DNA from: Pseudomonas rustica
Lineage (GTDB): Bacteria; Pseudomonadota; Gammaproteobacteria; Pseudomonadales; Pseudomonadaceae
NCBI RefSeq assembly: GCF_018336155.1
Contig: NZ_JAGYHF010000010.1
Span: 1 to 64,000 of the forward strand
DNA: 64,000 nt
Direction: 5' to 3'
This document shows, one piece after another, positions 28,080-38,625 of this stretch. The translations under genes and the position numbers were made by a program. The notes below the pieces were generated by a model. That model was not told where the DNA came from, did not search any database, and saw nothing but the letters and a program-made list of their open reading frames with translations. Position 1 is the first letter of the stretch. Every line of letters starts with the position of its first letter.

Positions 28080-28117
28080 AAAAGCCCGGCGCTCAGTGAT
28101 GAGCGCCGGGCTTTTCA
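28080..28117 (+). terminator. Terminator after uup
   Basis: A 16-bp GC-rich stem (28080-28095 with 28100-28115) has a GTGA loop and is flanked by A and T runs, so it could work in both directions. Confidence 0.92.
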
Positions 28118-28152
28118 TATGTAATGCGATCTATCGGTCTACGCAGATCAAA

Positions 28153-28243
28153 TGTGGGAGCGGGCTTGCTCGCGAAAGCGGTTTAGCATTCAACATGTCT
28201 GTCGACTGTTATAACGCTATCGCGAGCAGGCTTACTCCTACAG
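28153..28243. repeat. REPIN-type inverted repeat, GTGGGAGCGGGC family (right arm diverged)
   Basis: The left arm is canonical; the right arm (from 28217) carries the variant AGCAGGCTTACTCCTACAG, like the copy at 9895. It lies just before the end of the usp gene. Confidence 0.85.
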
Positions 28244-28254
28244 GGTGCAGTGTT

Positions 28255-28692
28255 TCAGCGTTTGACCAGGTGGACGGCGAGCACATCGCAAGGCGCACCG
28301 TGCAGTACGTCGTTCGCAGTGGAGCCGAGCAACAAGGCCAGACCATGACGACCATGGCTGCCAACCACAATCAGATCGCATTGCTGTTCCTTGGCGAAGT
28401 GGTGGATTTCCTGACGTGGCTGGCCATAGGTCAAATGGCAGTTGGCGCCTTCGAGCTCGGAGTATTTGAGCTTCAGGCGCTCCAGGCGCTCCTTGGCCTG
28501 ATCGAACTGCTGTTGTTGCAGTTGTGACAGATCCATCGGCACGTCGCCGCCGAACGCCATGGCCATTGGTTCGACAATATGCACCAGCGACAGCTTGGCA
28601 CCGTTGCTCACCGATAGCTCGCGGGCGCGGTGAATCACAGGGTCGCACTCTTCAGTCAGATCTACGGCGACCAGGATATGGGTGTAGGGCAT
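28255..28692 (-). CDS. Universal stress protein (UspA family)
   Basis: The 145-residue product is a single Usp domain that binds nucleotide and helps survival under stress or stasis. It begins with YTHILVAVDLTEE and carries the ATP-binding signature VVGSHGRHGLALLLGSTAN (GxxGxGx9GS type). The start at 28692 is set by AGGAGC upstream; the longer frame to 28716 lacks a site. It is divergent from the small membrane-protein gene at 28795 and convergent with uup. Confidence 0.9.
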   Translation of the reverse strand: MPYTHILVAVDLTEECDPVIHRARELSVSNGAKLSLVHIVEPMAMAFGGDVPMDLSQLQQQQFDQAKERLERLKLKYSELEGANCHLTYGQPRQEIHHFAKEQQCDLIVVGSHGRHGLALLLGSTANDVLHGAPCDVLAVHLVKR

Positions 28693-28794
28693 GAGGTGCT
28701 CCTCGTGACGGTTCAATATTGTTAAGTATGGCTGGTTTCAAGCGCATTGGTTCCGAAGTGGAGCAATGGCTCATCAAAAATCGGGAGTAGAGAT

Positions 28795-29232
28795 ATGACG
28801 GTCTGGTTGGTGGTGTCAATCCTGTTGGTGGTTTTGAGTCCGCTGGCGTGGTTGCGTCCATCGCGTGCACAAAGCGGTCGCATCGCCCTGCGCATGGAGG
28901 CGCGCCGCATCGGTCTGGCCATGCAACTGGCGCCTCAGGAGTGGCCGCACTGGATGGCGCAAGAGCCGCCGAGCCCGTGCGCGCAATATCATCGGCCGCG
29001 CCGTGGCAAGCAGCCGGCGTGCTGGACGTATTGGCAGAAATCGCCGGGTGCGTGGGTCAATCAGTGGCAGGAAGCCTGCGAAGATCCGGCGCTGCTTAAT
29101 CATTTCGAAAAGTTGCCGGGCAACGTTTTCAAAGTCGAAGCCGACAAGCAGATGATCGCCTTGTATTGGGGTGAGAAGGGCGAAGCCTCGGTTTTGCTGG
29201 ATATCGACGCGACTCTGAAAGCGCTGGCATGA
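28795..29232 (+). CDS. Membrane-anchored protein of unknown function
   Basis: The 145-residue product begins with one strong hydrophobic segment (TVWLVVSILLVVLSPLAWL, residues 2-20), followed by a basic stretch and a hydrophilic domain of about 110 residues rich in Trp (WPHWMAQEPP, TYWQK, WVNQWQEAC). The topology is probably N-in with a cytoplasmic or periplasmic tail; sequence does not decide. A GGAG site precedes the ATG. In PAO1 a hypothetical gene occupies the same place between the usp gene and fadB, so it is conserved by position. No function is known to me. Confidence 0.72.
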   Translation: MTVWLVVSILLVVLSPLAWLRPSRAQSGRIALRMEARRIGLAMQLAPQEWPHWMAQEPPSPCAQYHRPRRGKQPACWTYWQKSPGAWVNQWQEACEDPALLNHFEKLPGNVFKVEADKQMIALYWGEKGEASVLLDIDATLKALA

Positions 29233-29760
29233 CGCACGGACTTTTCCCACTGCAACGGTGGGGATCGTCCGTCAGACGCGCATTAAAAAGCCCGACATGA
29301 TTCATCGGGCTGGGTTGGCCAGGCAGGCCGGTAAATCTTTTTACAACGAATCTCGCTTGCAGCGCTCAGCGCTTTTCCCTGTAGTCCAGCCAGCGTAGCC
29401 TGTTAAACAAGGCTCGGCGCTAATTAGGGCGACTTTTCTAACTATTGATTCTATGAATGGCTTCTTATGCAGGCGCGTGTTGCCGGTCTGCGTGGTGCGG
29501 AAATGACCGCAAAGTCGCATTTCAACCCGTATTTTGGGCGATTGACAATTGTCGGAAATTCCGTGAAGGTGACGTACCCAAATCAAACGGGCGTATGAAT
29601 TGAGCGTTTGTCTTACTGACCGCTCCTACAGAATCCCGACTATCGCGTTGGCGGGTGTGCCGGGTGAATGGGTATCAGCAGTGACGAAGAAGCGTCCTGC
29701 CAAACCATTCGCTTGCGTCCGACGTGTACTGTTCAGCTTCCATATCGTGGAGATCAGTTG
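29233..29760. other. Gap of 528 bp upstream of fadBA
   Basis: No convincing gene is seen. It contains a hairpin with a minus-strand U-tract (29289-29311), a perfect 10-bp palindrome GACAATTGTC (29544-29553), and inverted half-sites CAAAC (29584-29588) and GTTTG (29606-29610), 17 nt apart, that resemble PsrA half-sites. The fadBA promoter should lie here, but I cannot place it securely. Confidence 0.5.
29289..29311 (-). terminator. Hairpin with U-tract on the minus strand
   Basis: AGCCCGA (29289-29295) pairs with TCGGGCT (29305-29311). The T-run exists only on the minus strand (A-run 29285-29289), so it would end a leftward transcript for which no gene is recognised. Confidence 0.6.
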
Positions 29761-31908
29761 ATGATTTACGAAGGTAAAGCCATCACGGTTAAAGCTCTTG
29801 AAAGTGGCATCGTCGAATTGAAATTCGACCTCAAGGGTGAGTCCGTCAACAAGTTCAACCGTCTTACCCTGAACGAACTGCGTCAGGCCGTAGACACCAT
29901 CAAGGCAGATGCTTCGATCAAGGGCGTGATCGTCAGCAGTGGCAAGGACGTATTCATCGTCGGCGCCGACATCACCGAATTTGTCGAGAACTTCAAGCTG
30001 CCGGATGCCGAGCTGGTTGCTGGCAATCTCGAAGCCAACAAGATCTTCAGCGATTTCGAAGACCTCAATGTTCCAACCGTAGCGGCCATCAATGGCATCG
30101 CTCTGGGCGGCGGTCTGGAAATGTGCCTGGCGGCTGACTATCGCGTCATGTCGACCAAAGCCAAGATCGGTCTGCCGGAAGTCAAACTGGGCATCTACCC
30201 AGGCTTCGGCGGCACCGTGCGTCTGCCGCGCCTGATCGGTGCCGATAACGCTATCGAGTGGATTGCCTCCGGCAAGGAAAACCGCCCTGAAGACGCGCTG
30301 AAAGTCAGTGCCGTCGACGCTGTGGTTGCTCCGGAAAAACTGCAGGAAGCGGCTCTTGAGCTGATCAAACGCGCCATCTCCGGCGAGTTCGATTACAAGG
30401 CCAAGCGTCAGCCGAAGCTGGATAAGCTCAAGCTGAACGCCATTGAACAAATGATGGCTTTCGAAACCGCCAAAGGTTTCGTTGCCGGTCAGGCTGGCCC
30501 GAACTACCCGGCGCCGGTTGAAGCGATCAAGACCATCCAGAAAGCTGCGAACTTCGGTCGTGACAAGGCTCTGGAAGTCGAAGCTGCCGGTTTCGTCAAA
30601 CTGGCCAAGACCTCTGCTGCGCAGAGCTTGATCGGTCTGTTCCTGAACGATCAGGAATTGAAGAAAAAGGCCAAGGCCTACGACGAAATCGCCAAAGACG
30701 TGAAGCAGGCTGCCGTACTCGGCGCAGGCATCATGGGTGGCGGTATCGCTTATCAGTCGGCCTCCAAAGGTACGCCGATCCTGATGAAGGACATCAACGA
30801 GCACGGTATCGAGCAGGGTCTGGCCGAAGCCGCCAAATTGCTGGTTGGCCGCGTTGATAAAGGTCGCATGACCGCTGCGAAAATGGCTGAAGTCCTCAAC
30901 GGCATTCGCCCAACCCTGTCCTACGGCGACTTCGGTCACGTCGATCTGGTTGTCGAAGCTGTTGTCGAGAATCCGAAGGTCAAGCAAGCCGTATTGGCTG
31001 AAGTTGAAGACAAGGTCAAAGAGGACACCATCCTCGCGTCCAACACGTCGACCATTTCCATCAGCCTGCTGGCGAAAGCCCTCAAGCGTCCGGAAAACTT
31101 CGTCGGCATGCACTTCTTCAACCCGGTGCACATGATGCCGCTGGTGGAAGTGATCCGTGGCGAGAAGTCGAGTGAGCTGGCTGTTGCCACCACTGTTGCT
31201 TACGCCAAGAAAATGGGCAAGAACCCGATCGTCGTCAACGACTGCCCGGGCTTCCTGGTCAACCGCGTACTGTTCCCGTACTTCGGCGGTTTCGCCAAAC
31301 TGGTCAGCGCCGGTGTGGACTTCGTCCGTATCGACAAGGTCATGGAAAAATTCGGCTGGCCAATGGGCCCGGCATACCTGATGGACGTGGTCGGCATCGA
31401 CACCGGTCACCACGGTCGTGACGTAATGGCTGAAGGTTTCCCGGATCGCATGAAGGATGACCGTCGTTCGGCCATCGACGTGCTGTACGAGGCCAAGCGT
31501 CTGGGTCAGAAAAACGGCAAGGGCTTCTACGCCTACGAAGCCGACAAGAAAGGCAAGCAGAAGAAAGTCGCCGATCCGTCGGTACTCGAAGTGCTCAAGC
31601 CGATCGTTTACGAGCAGCGCGAAGTCACTGACGAAGACATCATCAACTGGATGATGATCCCGCTGTGCCTGGAAACCGTGCGTTGCCTGGAAGACGGCAT
31701 CGTTGAAACCGCCGCCGAAGCCGACATGGGTCTGGTCTACGGTATCGGTTTCCCTCCATTCCGTGGCGGTGCACTGCGCTACATCGATTCGATCGGTGTT
31801 GCCGAGTTCGTTGCCCTGGCTGACCAGTACGCTGATTTGGGCGCGCTGTACCACCCGACCGCGAAGCTGCGTGAAATGGCCAAAACCGGCCAACGGTTCT
31901 TCGGTTAA
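29761..31908 (+). CDS. fadB: Fatty acid oxidation complex alpha subunit
   Basis: This 715-residue multifunctional protein carries enoyl-CoA hydratase, isomerase and 3-hydroxyacyl-CoA dehydrogenase activities of beta-oxidation. The N-terminal crotonase domain has the two hydratase Glu residues in [12 protein letters not shown] and [15 protein letters not shown]. The dehydrogenase domain follows with NAD motif [14 protein letters not shown] (near residue 320) and catalytic His in [11 protein letters not shown]. The ATG at 29761 is set by GGAG; the open frame upstream is leader. It forms an operon with fadA 32 bp downstream, giving the alpha2beta2 complex. PsrA, encoded nearby, is the likely regulator. 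Confidence 0.96.
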   Translation: MIYEGKAITVKALESGIVELKFDLKGESVNKFNRLTLNELRQAVDTIKADASIKGVIVSSGKDVFIVGADITEFVENFKLPDAELVAGNLEANKIFSDFEDLNVPTVAAINGIALGGGLEMCLAADYRVMSTKAKIGLPEVKLGIYPGFGGTVRLPRLIGADNAIEWIASGKENRPEDALKVSAVDAVVAPEKLQEAALELIKRAISGEFDYKAKRQPKLDKLKLNAIEQMMAFETAKGFVAGQAGPNYPAPVEAIKTIQKAANFGRDKALEVEAAGFVKLAKTSAAQSLIGLFLNDQELKKKAKAYDEIAKDVKQAAVLGAGIMGGGIAYQSASKGTPILMKDINEHGIEQGLAEAAKLLVGRVDKGRMTAAKMAEVLNGIRPTLSYGDFGHVDLVVEAVVENPKVKQAVLAEVEDKVKEDTILASNTSTISISLLAKALKRPENFVGMHFFNPVHMMPLVEVIRGEKSSELAVATTVAYAKKMGKNPIVVNDCPGFLVNRVLFPYFGGFAKLVSAGVDFVRIDKVMEKFGWPMGPAYLMDVVGIDTGHHGRDVMAEGFPDRMKDDRRSAIDVLYEAKRLGQKNGKGFYAYEADKKGKQKKVADPSVLEVLKPIVYEQREVTDEDIINWMMIPLCLETVRCLEDGIVETAAEADMGLVYGIGFPPFRGGALRYIDSIGVAEFVALADQYADLGALYHPTAKLREMAKTGQRFFG

Positions 31909-31934
31909 GCGTCCCAACTTTTGAGCGAGAGTGA

Positions 31935-33116
<1,182 letters not shown>

Positions 33117-33134
33117 GCGTCTCGTCGATGGAAG

Positions 33135-33165
33135 CCGGGGCCAAGTGCCCCGGTTTTTGTTTTTC
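33135..33165 (+). terminator. Terminator of fadBA
   Basis: CCGGGGC (33135-33141) pairs with GCCCCGG (33147-33153) around a 5-nt loop, followed by a T-rich tail. Confidence 0.92.
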
Positions 33166-33215
33166 TGGATTTATTTTTGTTTTTATTTTGAAAAAATTTG
33201 AGTGAGGGCCAAAAC

Positions 33216-33452
33216 ATGCCGATACAACCTGGGCTCTACCAACATTACAAAGGTCCGCAGTACCGTGTATTCAGTGTTGCGCGGCATTCGGAAACCGAAG
33301 AAGAAGTGGTCTTTTACCAAGCCCTGTATGGCGATTACGGCTTTTGGGTACGCCCCTTGAGCATGTTTCTCGAGTCGGTCGAGGTTGACGGCGAGCAGGT
33401 GCCACGCTTTGCTTTGGTGCAGGCCGAACCGAGCCTTTTTTCCAAGGCGTAA
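33216..33452 (+). CDS. DUF1653 family protein
   Basis: The 78-residue product is a compact SH3-like beta-barrel domain with the family pattern PGLYQHYKGPQYRVF, then VVFYQALYGDYGFWVRP and a final MFLESVEVDGEQVPRF. The family is common in bacteria and its role is unknown. The ATG at 33216 has GAGGG upstream; the frame opens 6 codons earlier at a TTG. It lies between fadBA and topA on the same strand, with its own short AT-rich upstream region. Confidence 0.85.
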   Translation: MPIQPGLYQHYKGPQYRVFSVARHSETEEEVVFYQALYGDYGFWVRPLSMFLESVEVDGEQVPRFALVQAEPSLFSKA

Positions 33453-33477
33453 GGCGAGTGCGCACAGAACCCTGTGC

Positions 33478-33506
33478 TTGACCTCACCTTGTATCAACTA
33501 TATATA
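33478..33506 (+). promoter_or_regulatory. Predicted sigma-70 promoter of topA
   Basis: TTGACC (33478-33483), a 17-nt spacer and TATATA (33501-33506) form a near-consensus promoter 61 nt before the topA ATG. Confidence 0.7.
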
Positions 33507-33566
33507 GCGGTGCCGCGTCAGGCGCCAACCGCCTTTCACTTCTAGAATTCAGGAATTTTCTGATCC

Positions 33567-36197
33567 ATGGGCAAATCGCTGGTCATTGTGGAATCCCCGG
33601 CTAAGGCCAAGACCATCAACAAGTATCTGGGTAACCAATACGTGGTGAAGTCGAGTATCGGCCATATCCGAGACCTGCCCACCAGCGGTTCGGCTAGCGC
33701 CAGCAAAGAGCCAGCCGCCAAGCGCGGCAAGGCTGCTGCGGGCGAAGGTCCGGTGCTCTCGCCGAAAGAGAAGGCGCGCAAGCAGCTCGTCTCGCGTATG
33801 GGTGTCGATCCCGATCATGGCTGGAAAGCCAAGTACGAGATCCTCCCGGGTAAAGAGAAGGTCATCGAAGAGCTGCGCCGGCTCGCCAAAGATGCTGACA
33901 CCATCTATCTCGCAACCGACTTGGATCGCGAGGGGGAAGCCATTGCCTGGCACCTGCGCGAAGCCATCGGTGGTGACGACAGCCGCTACAAGCGCGTGGT
34001 GTTCAACGAAATCACCAAGAAGGCGATTCAGGAAGCGTTCTCCAAGCCGGGCGAGCTGGACATCGATCGTGTCAACGCTCAGCAGGCGCGTCGGTTCCTC
34101 GACCGCGTTGTCGGTTACATGGTCTCGCCGCTGCTGTGGGCGAAGATCGCCCGTGGCCTGTCCGCTGGCCGCGTGCAATCTGTAGCCGTGAAGCTGGTCG
34201 TGGAGCGTGAGCGCGAAATTCGTGCGTTCAACCCGGAAGAGTATTGGGAAGTGCATGCCGATCTCGGCACCACCAAAGGCTCGACCGTGCGTTTCGAAGT
34301 GGCTCGCGAAAAAGGCGAAGCCTTCAAGCCGCTGAACGAAGCCCAGGCCACGGCCGCGCTGGAAAAGCTCAAGGCTTCCAGCTACAGCATCGTCAAACGC
34401 GAAGACAAGCCGACCAGCAGCAAGCCTTCGGCACCGTTCATCACGTCGACCCTGCAACAGGCTGCGAGTAACCGCCTGGGCTTCGGCGTGAAGAAAACCA
34501 TGATGATGGCCCAGCGTTTGTATGAAGCCGGCTACATCACGTATATGCGTACCGACTCGACCAACCTCTCGGCCGATGCCGTGACGATGGCGCGTGCTTA
34601 CATCGAAGACGAGTTCGGCAAGAAGTACCTGCCGGAAACGCCGAACGTCTACAGCAGCAAGGAAGGCGCACAAGAGGCTCACGAAGCGATTCGTCCTTCC
34701 GACGCCAACACCATTCCAAGCAAGCTGGCGGGCATGGAGCGCGATGCAGAGCGTCTCTACGAGCTGATCTGGCGCCAGTTCCTGGCTTGCCAGATGCTAC
34801 CGGCCCAGTACCTGTCGACTACCGTCAGCGTCGGCGCTGGCGATTTCGAGCTGCGCGCCAAGGGCCGCATCCTCAAGTTCGACGGTTACACCCGTGTCAT
34901 GCCGCAAATTGCCAAGCCGGGCGATGATGACGTTCTGCCTGATATGGCGCAGGGCGACGTGATGAAGCTGATCAAGCTCGATCCGTCGCAGCACTTCACC
35001 AAGCCGCCGGCGCGTTACTCCGAAGCCAGCCTGGTGAAAGAAATGGAAAAACGCGGCATCGGTCGTCCTTCGACTTATGCGGCGATCATTTCGACCATTC
35101 AGGATCGCGGTTACGTGACCCTGCACAACCGTCGTTTCTATTCGGAAAAGATGGGCGACATCGTTACCGAGCGTCTGTCGGAGAGCTTCTCGAACCTCAT
35201 GGACTACGGTTTCACCGCCGGCATGGAAGAGAATCTCGATGACGTGGCACAGGGCGAGCGCGACTGGAAAAACGTGCTGGACGAGTTCTATGGCGACTTC
35301 AAGAAGAAGCTCGAAGTAGCCGAGAATCCGGAAAACGGCATGCGTGCCAACCAGCCGGTGATGACCGACATTCCGTGCACGACCTGCGGCCGTCCGATGC
35401 AGATTCGTACCGCATCGACCGGCGTGTTCCTCGGCTGCTCGGGCTACAGCCTGCCGCCGAAAGAACGCTGCAAGGCCACCGTCAACCTGGTGCCGGGCGA
35501 TGAAATCGCTGCGGACGATGAGGGCGAGTCGGAGTCGCTGGTACTGCGCGGCAAGCATCGTTGCCCGATCTGCAGCACAGCGATGGACGCTTACTTGCTC
35601 GACGAGAAGCGCAAGCTGCACATCTGCGGTAACAACCCGGATTGCGCTGGCTACGAAATCGAAGAGGGCAGCTATCGCATCAAGGGCTACGAAGGTCCGA
35701 GCCTGGAATGCGACAAGTGCGGCAGTGAGATGCAACTCAAAACCGGCCGTTTCGGCAAGTTCTTCGGTTGCACCAACCCCGAGTGCAAGAACACCCGCAA
35801 ACTGCTGAAAAGCGGTGACGCGGCGCCGCCGAAGATGGATCCGGTGAAGATGCCTGAGCTGAAATGCGAAAAGGTCAACGACACCTACATCCTGCGCGAC
35901 GGTGCCTCCGGCCTGTTCCTCGCGGCGAGTCAGTTCCCGAAAAACCGCGAGACCCGTGCTCCGCTGGTGATCGAGATTGTGCCGCACAAGGACGAAATCG
36001 ATCCGAAGTACCACTTCCTCTGCGACGCGCCGAAGAAGGATCCTGATGGTCTGCCAGCGGTTATTCGCTACAGCCGCAAGACCAAGGAGCAATACGTGCA
36101 GACCGAAGTCGACGGCAAGCCTACCGGTTGGAAGGCTTACTACGACGGCGGCAAGTGGACGGTTGAAGACAAGCGTACGAAGGCCAAGGCCGAGTAA
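33567..36197 (+). CDS. topA: DNA topoisomerase I
   Basis: This 876-residue type IA topoisomerase relaxes negative supercoils behind RNA polymerase. An N-terminal TOPRIM domain ([13 protein letters not shown], then [15 protein letters not shown]) is followed by the gate domains with active-site Tyr326 in ITYMRTDS. The C-terminus has three zinc-ribbon modules, with Cys pairs in [16 protein letters not shown] and CDKCGSEM, then a final basic domain. Length is normal for Pseudomonas. It has its own promoter and terminator. Confidence 0.97.
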   Translation: MGKSLVIVESPAKAKTINKYLGNQYVVKSSIGHIRDLPTSGSASASKEPAAKRGKAAAGEGPVLSPKEKARKQLVSRMGVDPDHGWKAKYEILPGKEKVIEELRRLAKDADTIYLATDLDREGEAIAWHLREAIGGDDSRYKRVVFNEITKKAIQEAFSKPGELDIDRVNAQQARRFLDRVVGYMVSPLLWAKIARGLSAGRVQSVAVKLVVEREREIRAFNPEEYWEVHADLGTTKGSTVRFEVAREKGEAFKPLNEAQATAALEKLKASSYSIVKREDKPTSSKPSAPFITSTLQQAASNRLGFGVKKTMMMAQRLYEAGYITYMRTDSTNLSADAVTMARAYIEDEFGKKYLPETPNVYSSKEGAQEAHEAIRPSDANTIPSKLAGMERDAERLYELIWRQFLACQMLPAQYLSTTVSVGAGDFELRAKGRILKFDGYTRVMPQIAKPGDDDVLPDMAQGDVMKLIKLDPSQHFTKPPARYSEASLVKEMEKRGIGRPSTYAAIISTIQDRGYVTLHNRRFYSEKMGDIVTERLSESFSNLMDYGFTAGMEENLDDVAQGERDWKNVLDEFYGDFKKKLEVAENPENGMRANQPVMTDIPCTTCGRPMQIRTASTGVFLGCSGYSLPPKERCKATVNLVPGDEIAADDEGESESLVLRGKHRCPICSTAMDAYLLDEKRKLHICGNNPDCAGYEIEEGSYRIKGYEGPSLECDKCGSEMQLKTGRFGKFFGCTNPECKNTRKLLKSGDAAPPKMDPVKMPELKCEKVNDTYILRDGASGLFLAASQFPKNRETRAPLVIEIVPHKDEIDPKYHFLCDAPKKDPDGLPAVIRYSRKTKEQYVQTEVDGKPTGWKAYYDGGKWTVEDKRTKAKAE

Positions 36198-36214
36198 GCG
36201 TTAGTCCGATACTG

Positions 36215-36257
36215 AAAAGGCCGCATGCAAACCCTCGGGTTTTCATGCGGCCTTTTT
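36215..36257 (+). terminator. Terminator of topA
   Basis: AAAAGGCCGCATG (36215-36227) pairs with CATGCGGCCTTTT from 36244, ending in a T-run. A short inner stem (ACCC/GGGT) sits in the loop. Confidence 0.93.
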
Positions 36258-36341
36258 GTTTTCTGCTTGCGGTGGGATCGGCTGATCCACGACACTGTCC
36301 GGCCTGTGTGAAGCAATTATTTCGTTGTGGAGAGCGCCGTC

Positions 36342-36866
36342 ATGGCTCACGAACTCTATACCCGTACCAATCAGAAGATCTATTTCGCCGGCCTGTCGCT
36401 GGAAGCCCTGGCTCGCGCTGAAGAAGGGCGGGCGATGAATTCTCTGGCGCTGATTCAGGCCGGGCGTGAATCGGCGTTGTTCCACCTCTATGGCGCCCTG
36501 TTGGGCCTTTGTCATGAGATTGCTGGCTTCTATCGTCTACCTCAGGCCAATGCGCCACGGGCAGAGATGCTGTTGACGCGCGAAGTGCTGGAGTCGATAG
36601 CGATTCCCGAAATGGCTGAAATGGTCGAATTGGCGGGTAATCCTGAAACCTGGCTGGCGAAATTGTTGGCGGCGCATTCGGCACTGTTTCAGCCTCCGCG
36701 GGTGCCGCATAAGCCGAAGGGCGACGTGACCCAGCCGCTGATTCAGGCGATCAATCTGGATGAAGAAGAGGCGCCAGAAGAGTTGAGCCGAGAGGAGCTG
36801 GAGAGCTGGCGGCAGAATCTGAAAGGCTTGGCGATTCGTTTTCGTGAAGGATTGAACGAGTGCTGA
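36342..36866 (+). CDS. Conserved hypothetical protein (DUF6586-like)
   Basis: The 174-residue product is mostly helical and soluble, with Met start at 36342 (MAHELYTRTNQKIYFAG). It includes a Glu/Ala-rich helical centre and an acidic stretch (NLDEEEAPEELSREELESW) before the C-terminal helix. It occupies the place of a hypothetical gene between topA and sulA-lexA in P. aeruginosa, so it is conserved in the genus by position. There is no catalytic motif and no signal peptide. Function unknown. Confidence 0.78.
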   Translation: MAHELYTRTNQKIYFAGLSLEALARAEEGRAMNSLALIQAGRESALFHLYGALLGLCHEIAGFYRLPQANAPRAEMLLTREVLESIAIPEMAEMVELAGNPETWLAKLLAAHSALFQPPRVPHKPKGDVTQPLIQAINLDEEEAPEELSREELESWRQNLKGLAIRFREGLNEC

Positions 36867-36972
36867 GACTGATTGACGCGGTGGCAATCTGAAACATGCT
36901 GCTGGTCAAGATCCCGAGCGAATCCTGAATGATGTCTATATAATCCCTGCCTTTCGTGGAGAACAGACCTAT

Positions 36973-37206
36973 ATGCCAACGTCCTTTCTAGAGATTGTCG
37001 AGTTACCAGACGGCCGAATCGAACTGCGCAGGGCTGAGGACGAAGGTTCTTTGGTGACTCTGGATTTCTCCGAGGATGCCAAGACTTTCCTTCAGGGTCA
37101 GCACGTGGAAATCGCCAAGGCGATGTTGAGCGTCGGCGTGCAGATGGCCGGCCGGATGATTGAAGGTGAGTTTGATAAGGAAGAGGGGCCACGGGTTCTT
37201 CACTGA
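36973..37206 (+). CDS. Small conserved protein of unknown function
   Basis: The 77-residue product begins MPTSFLEIVELPDGRIELRR, with a beta-rich N-terminal half (a predicted strand, turn and strand) and a helical C-terminal half (EIAKAMLSVGVQMAGRMI). It is acidic and soluble, without a signal. A TATAAT sequence (36939-36944) lies 29 nt upstream and could be its -10 box, although no good -35 is seen. It is convergent with sulA. The gene is kept at this position in P. aeruginosa, as I remember it. Confidence 0.75.
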   Translation: MPTSFLEIVELPDGRIELRRAEDEGSLVTLDFSEDAKTFLQGQHVEIAKAMLSVGVQMAGRMIEGEFDKEEGPRVLH

Positions 37207-37303
37207 TCCCTGCCTGCTTTTCGTTTTTATCGGTACCGCTTCAGATCGGCTTCTCTGTCCTTGGAGAAGCCCTGCGCTTCACACAGCGCATTTCACCTGC
37301 GAA

Positions 37304-37777
37304 TCAACCCAAGCGAATGTTCAGGCTTTGAGCGTCGCCCGTGCGGGCCGCGCTGATCAGTTGCTGACGTGAGGTTGTGTTCAGCGGGTTGAGCCAGGTC
37401 ACCACTGTGTGACTGCGGCCCAGACGCAATGCCTCGCACGCCAACTGCTGAGCACTTTGCGTGCCGCGCGGTTGCAGCAGCAGAATACGTTCGCGGTTCA
37501 GGCCGGCATCGCGCAGCCAGGTTTGTGTCAGGCTGGCAGGCGGCGCGATCAGCGTCAGCCAGCGAGCGTCCTGATCCTCGCTCAATTCGCGAAGGATCGG
37601 GGCGAGCAGGTTCAGGCAGTTCCCGGCCGCACCGCGCAGAGACAGCTCACTGAATACTTCAGGTTCGGCATTCCATTCACGCTCGACCACTTCCTTGAGG
37701 ATCGGCGCCATCGGTTGCGCCAGAAACGCTTCGAATAAAGGCAGTTGTGTTTGCTGAGGTGTGTGTGGGAACTGCAT
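37304..37777 (-). CDS. sulA: SOS cell-division inhibitor SulA
   Basis: The 157-residue product blocks FtsZ polymerisation during DNA damage. It shows the SulA pattern of a variable N-terminus followed by NLLAPILRELSEDQDARWLT, the Walker-like loop region and CEALRLGRSHTVVTWL. The start at 37777 (MQFPHTPQQ) is set by AAAGGAGG 5 nt upstream. The gene lies 10 bp downstream of lexA on the same strand, so both share the lexA promoter and its LexA boxes. This is the arrangement known from P. aeruginosa and differs from E. coli, where sulA is separate. Confidence 0.9.
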   Translation of the reverse strand: MQFPHTPQQTQLPLFEAFLAQPMAPILKEVVEREWNAEPEVFSELSLRGAAGNCLNLLAPILRELSEDQDARWLTLIAPPASLTQTWLRDAGLNRERILLLQPRGTQSAQQLACEALRLGRSHTVVTWLNPLNTTSRQQLISAARTGDAQSLNIRLG

Positions 37778-37787
37778 AAAGCCTCCT

Positions 37788-38396
37788 TTAGCGGCGGATA
37801 ACGCCGACACTCAAGCCTTCGATCACCAGTTCCTGATCTTTCAGGTCGACTTCGATAGGGGCGAACTCAGGGTTTTCGGCCATCAGCCAGACTTTGCTGC
37901 CTTCACGCTTGAAGCGTTTGACGGTCACTTCATCGCCGATACGGGCGACAACCACCTGGCCATTGCGCGCTTCGCGGGTGGTGTGGACGGCCAGCAGATC
38001 ACCGTCGAAAATGCCGATGTCCTTCATGCTCATGCCGTGCACGCGCAACAGATAGTCGGCACGCGGGTGGAAGAAGGCGGGATTGATGTTGCAGGACTCT
38101 TCGATGTGCTGCTGAGCGAGGATCGGCGCACCGGCAGCGACACGGCCAATGACCGGCAGGGTAGAGTCGTCAGCCTTGGCTTCGAAGCCAGGGATGCGAA
38201 TGCCACGAGAGGCGCCCGGGGTCATTTCGATGGCGCCTTTGCGGGCCAGCGCCTTGAGGTGTTCTTCTGCCGCGTTAGGCGACTTGAAGCCCAGTTCCTG
38301 AGCGATTTCCGCACGGGTTGGCGGATAACCGTTGTCTTCGAGGCAACGTTTGATAAAGGCCAGAATCTCGGCTTGGCGTGGCGTCAGCTTTAGCAT
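37788..38396 (-). CDS. lexA: LexA repressor
   Basis: This 202-residue SOS repressor has an N-terminal winged helix ([21 protein letters not shown]) that binds CTG-N10-CAG boxes, and a C-terminal self-cleaving domain. The cleavage bond A88-G89, nucleophile S123 (GMSMKD) and K160 are present. RecA filaments trigger self-cleavage after DNA damage. It is autoregulated through two boxes directly upstream and leads the lexA-sulA operon, divergent from psrA. Confidence 0.97.
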   Translation of the reverse strand: MLKLTPRQAEILAFIKRCLEDNGYPPTRAEIAQELGFKSPNAAEEHLKALARKGAIEMTPGASRGIRIPGFEAKADDSTLPVIGRVAAGAPILAQQHIEESCNINPAFFHPRADYLLRVHGMSMKDIGIFDGDLLAVHTTREARNGQVVVARIGDEVTVKRFKREGSKVWLMAENPEFAPIEVDLKDQELVIEGLSVGVIRR

Positions 38397-38406
38397 AATG
38401 ATCGCT

Positions 38407-38422
38407 CTGTCTTTTTATACAG
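38407..38422 (-). promoter_or_regulatory. LexA (SOS) box 1
   Basis: CTGTCTTTTTATACAG on the plus strand is a CTG-N10-CAG palindrome 10 nt upstream of the lexA ATG. Confidence 0.92.
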
Positions 38423-38425
38423 TGA

Positions 38426-38441
38426 CTGGGATTATATACAG
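38426..38441 (-). promoter_or_regulatory. LexA (SOS) box 2
   Basis: CTGGGATTATATACAG is a second CTG-N10-CAG site, separated from box 1 by 3 nt, so two LexA dimers can bind nearly end to end. Confidence 0.92.
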
Positions 38442-38566
38442 TGAAACGCTCTTGGCAATGCCCGTTTTTTTGCCTGCCGCCGGACGGTCGGCAGCACTGC
38501 TTATAAAAGCGTCGGGCTTGTGTGGTTAAATAGCTGACCGACCATTCCCAAAACGAACTGGCAGGC

Positions 38567-38595
38567 TTGACAAGGCATAGGCTGAAACGTATGTT
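38567..38595 (+). promoter_or_regulatory. psrA promoter
   Basis: Consensus TTGACA (38567-38572), a 17-nt spacer and TATGTT (38590-38595). The -10 box lies inside the first PsrA-type operator. Confidence 0.72.
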
Positions 38596-38610
38596 TCAAA
38601 CAAGTGTTTG
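38584..38610 (+). promoter_or_regulatory. Two fused PsrA-type operators
   Basis: GAAACGTATGTTTC (38584-38597) and CAAACAAGTGTTTG (38597-38610) each fit the PsrA pattern (G/C)AAAC-N4-GTTT(G/C) and share one base. They cover the -10 box and the transcription start region, as expected for autorepression. Confidence 0.85.
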
Positions 38611-38625
38611 TCAGGCGGAGTAGCC

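Noticed and set aside
26106-28118. Long minus-strand open frame opposite uup
   Set aside because: Composition-driven shadow; the plus-strand Uup protein carries all ABC motifs.
29341-29586. 81-codon minus-strand open frame upstream of fadB
   Set aside because: Considered as a gene for the minus-strand terminator at 29289, but the translation shows no protein-like pattern and no start signal.
29626-31917. 763-codon minus-strand open frame opposite fadB
   Set aside because: No recognisable domain, and it spans the fadB gene exactly. It reflects codon bias only.
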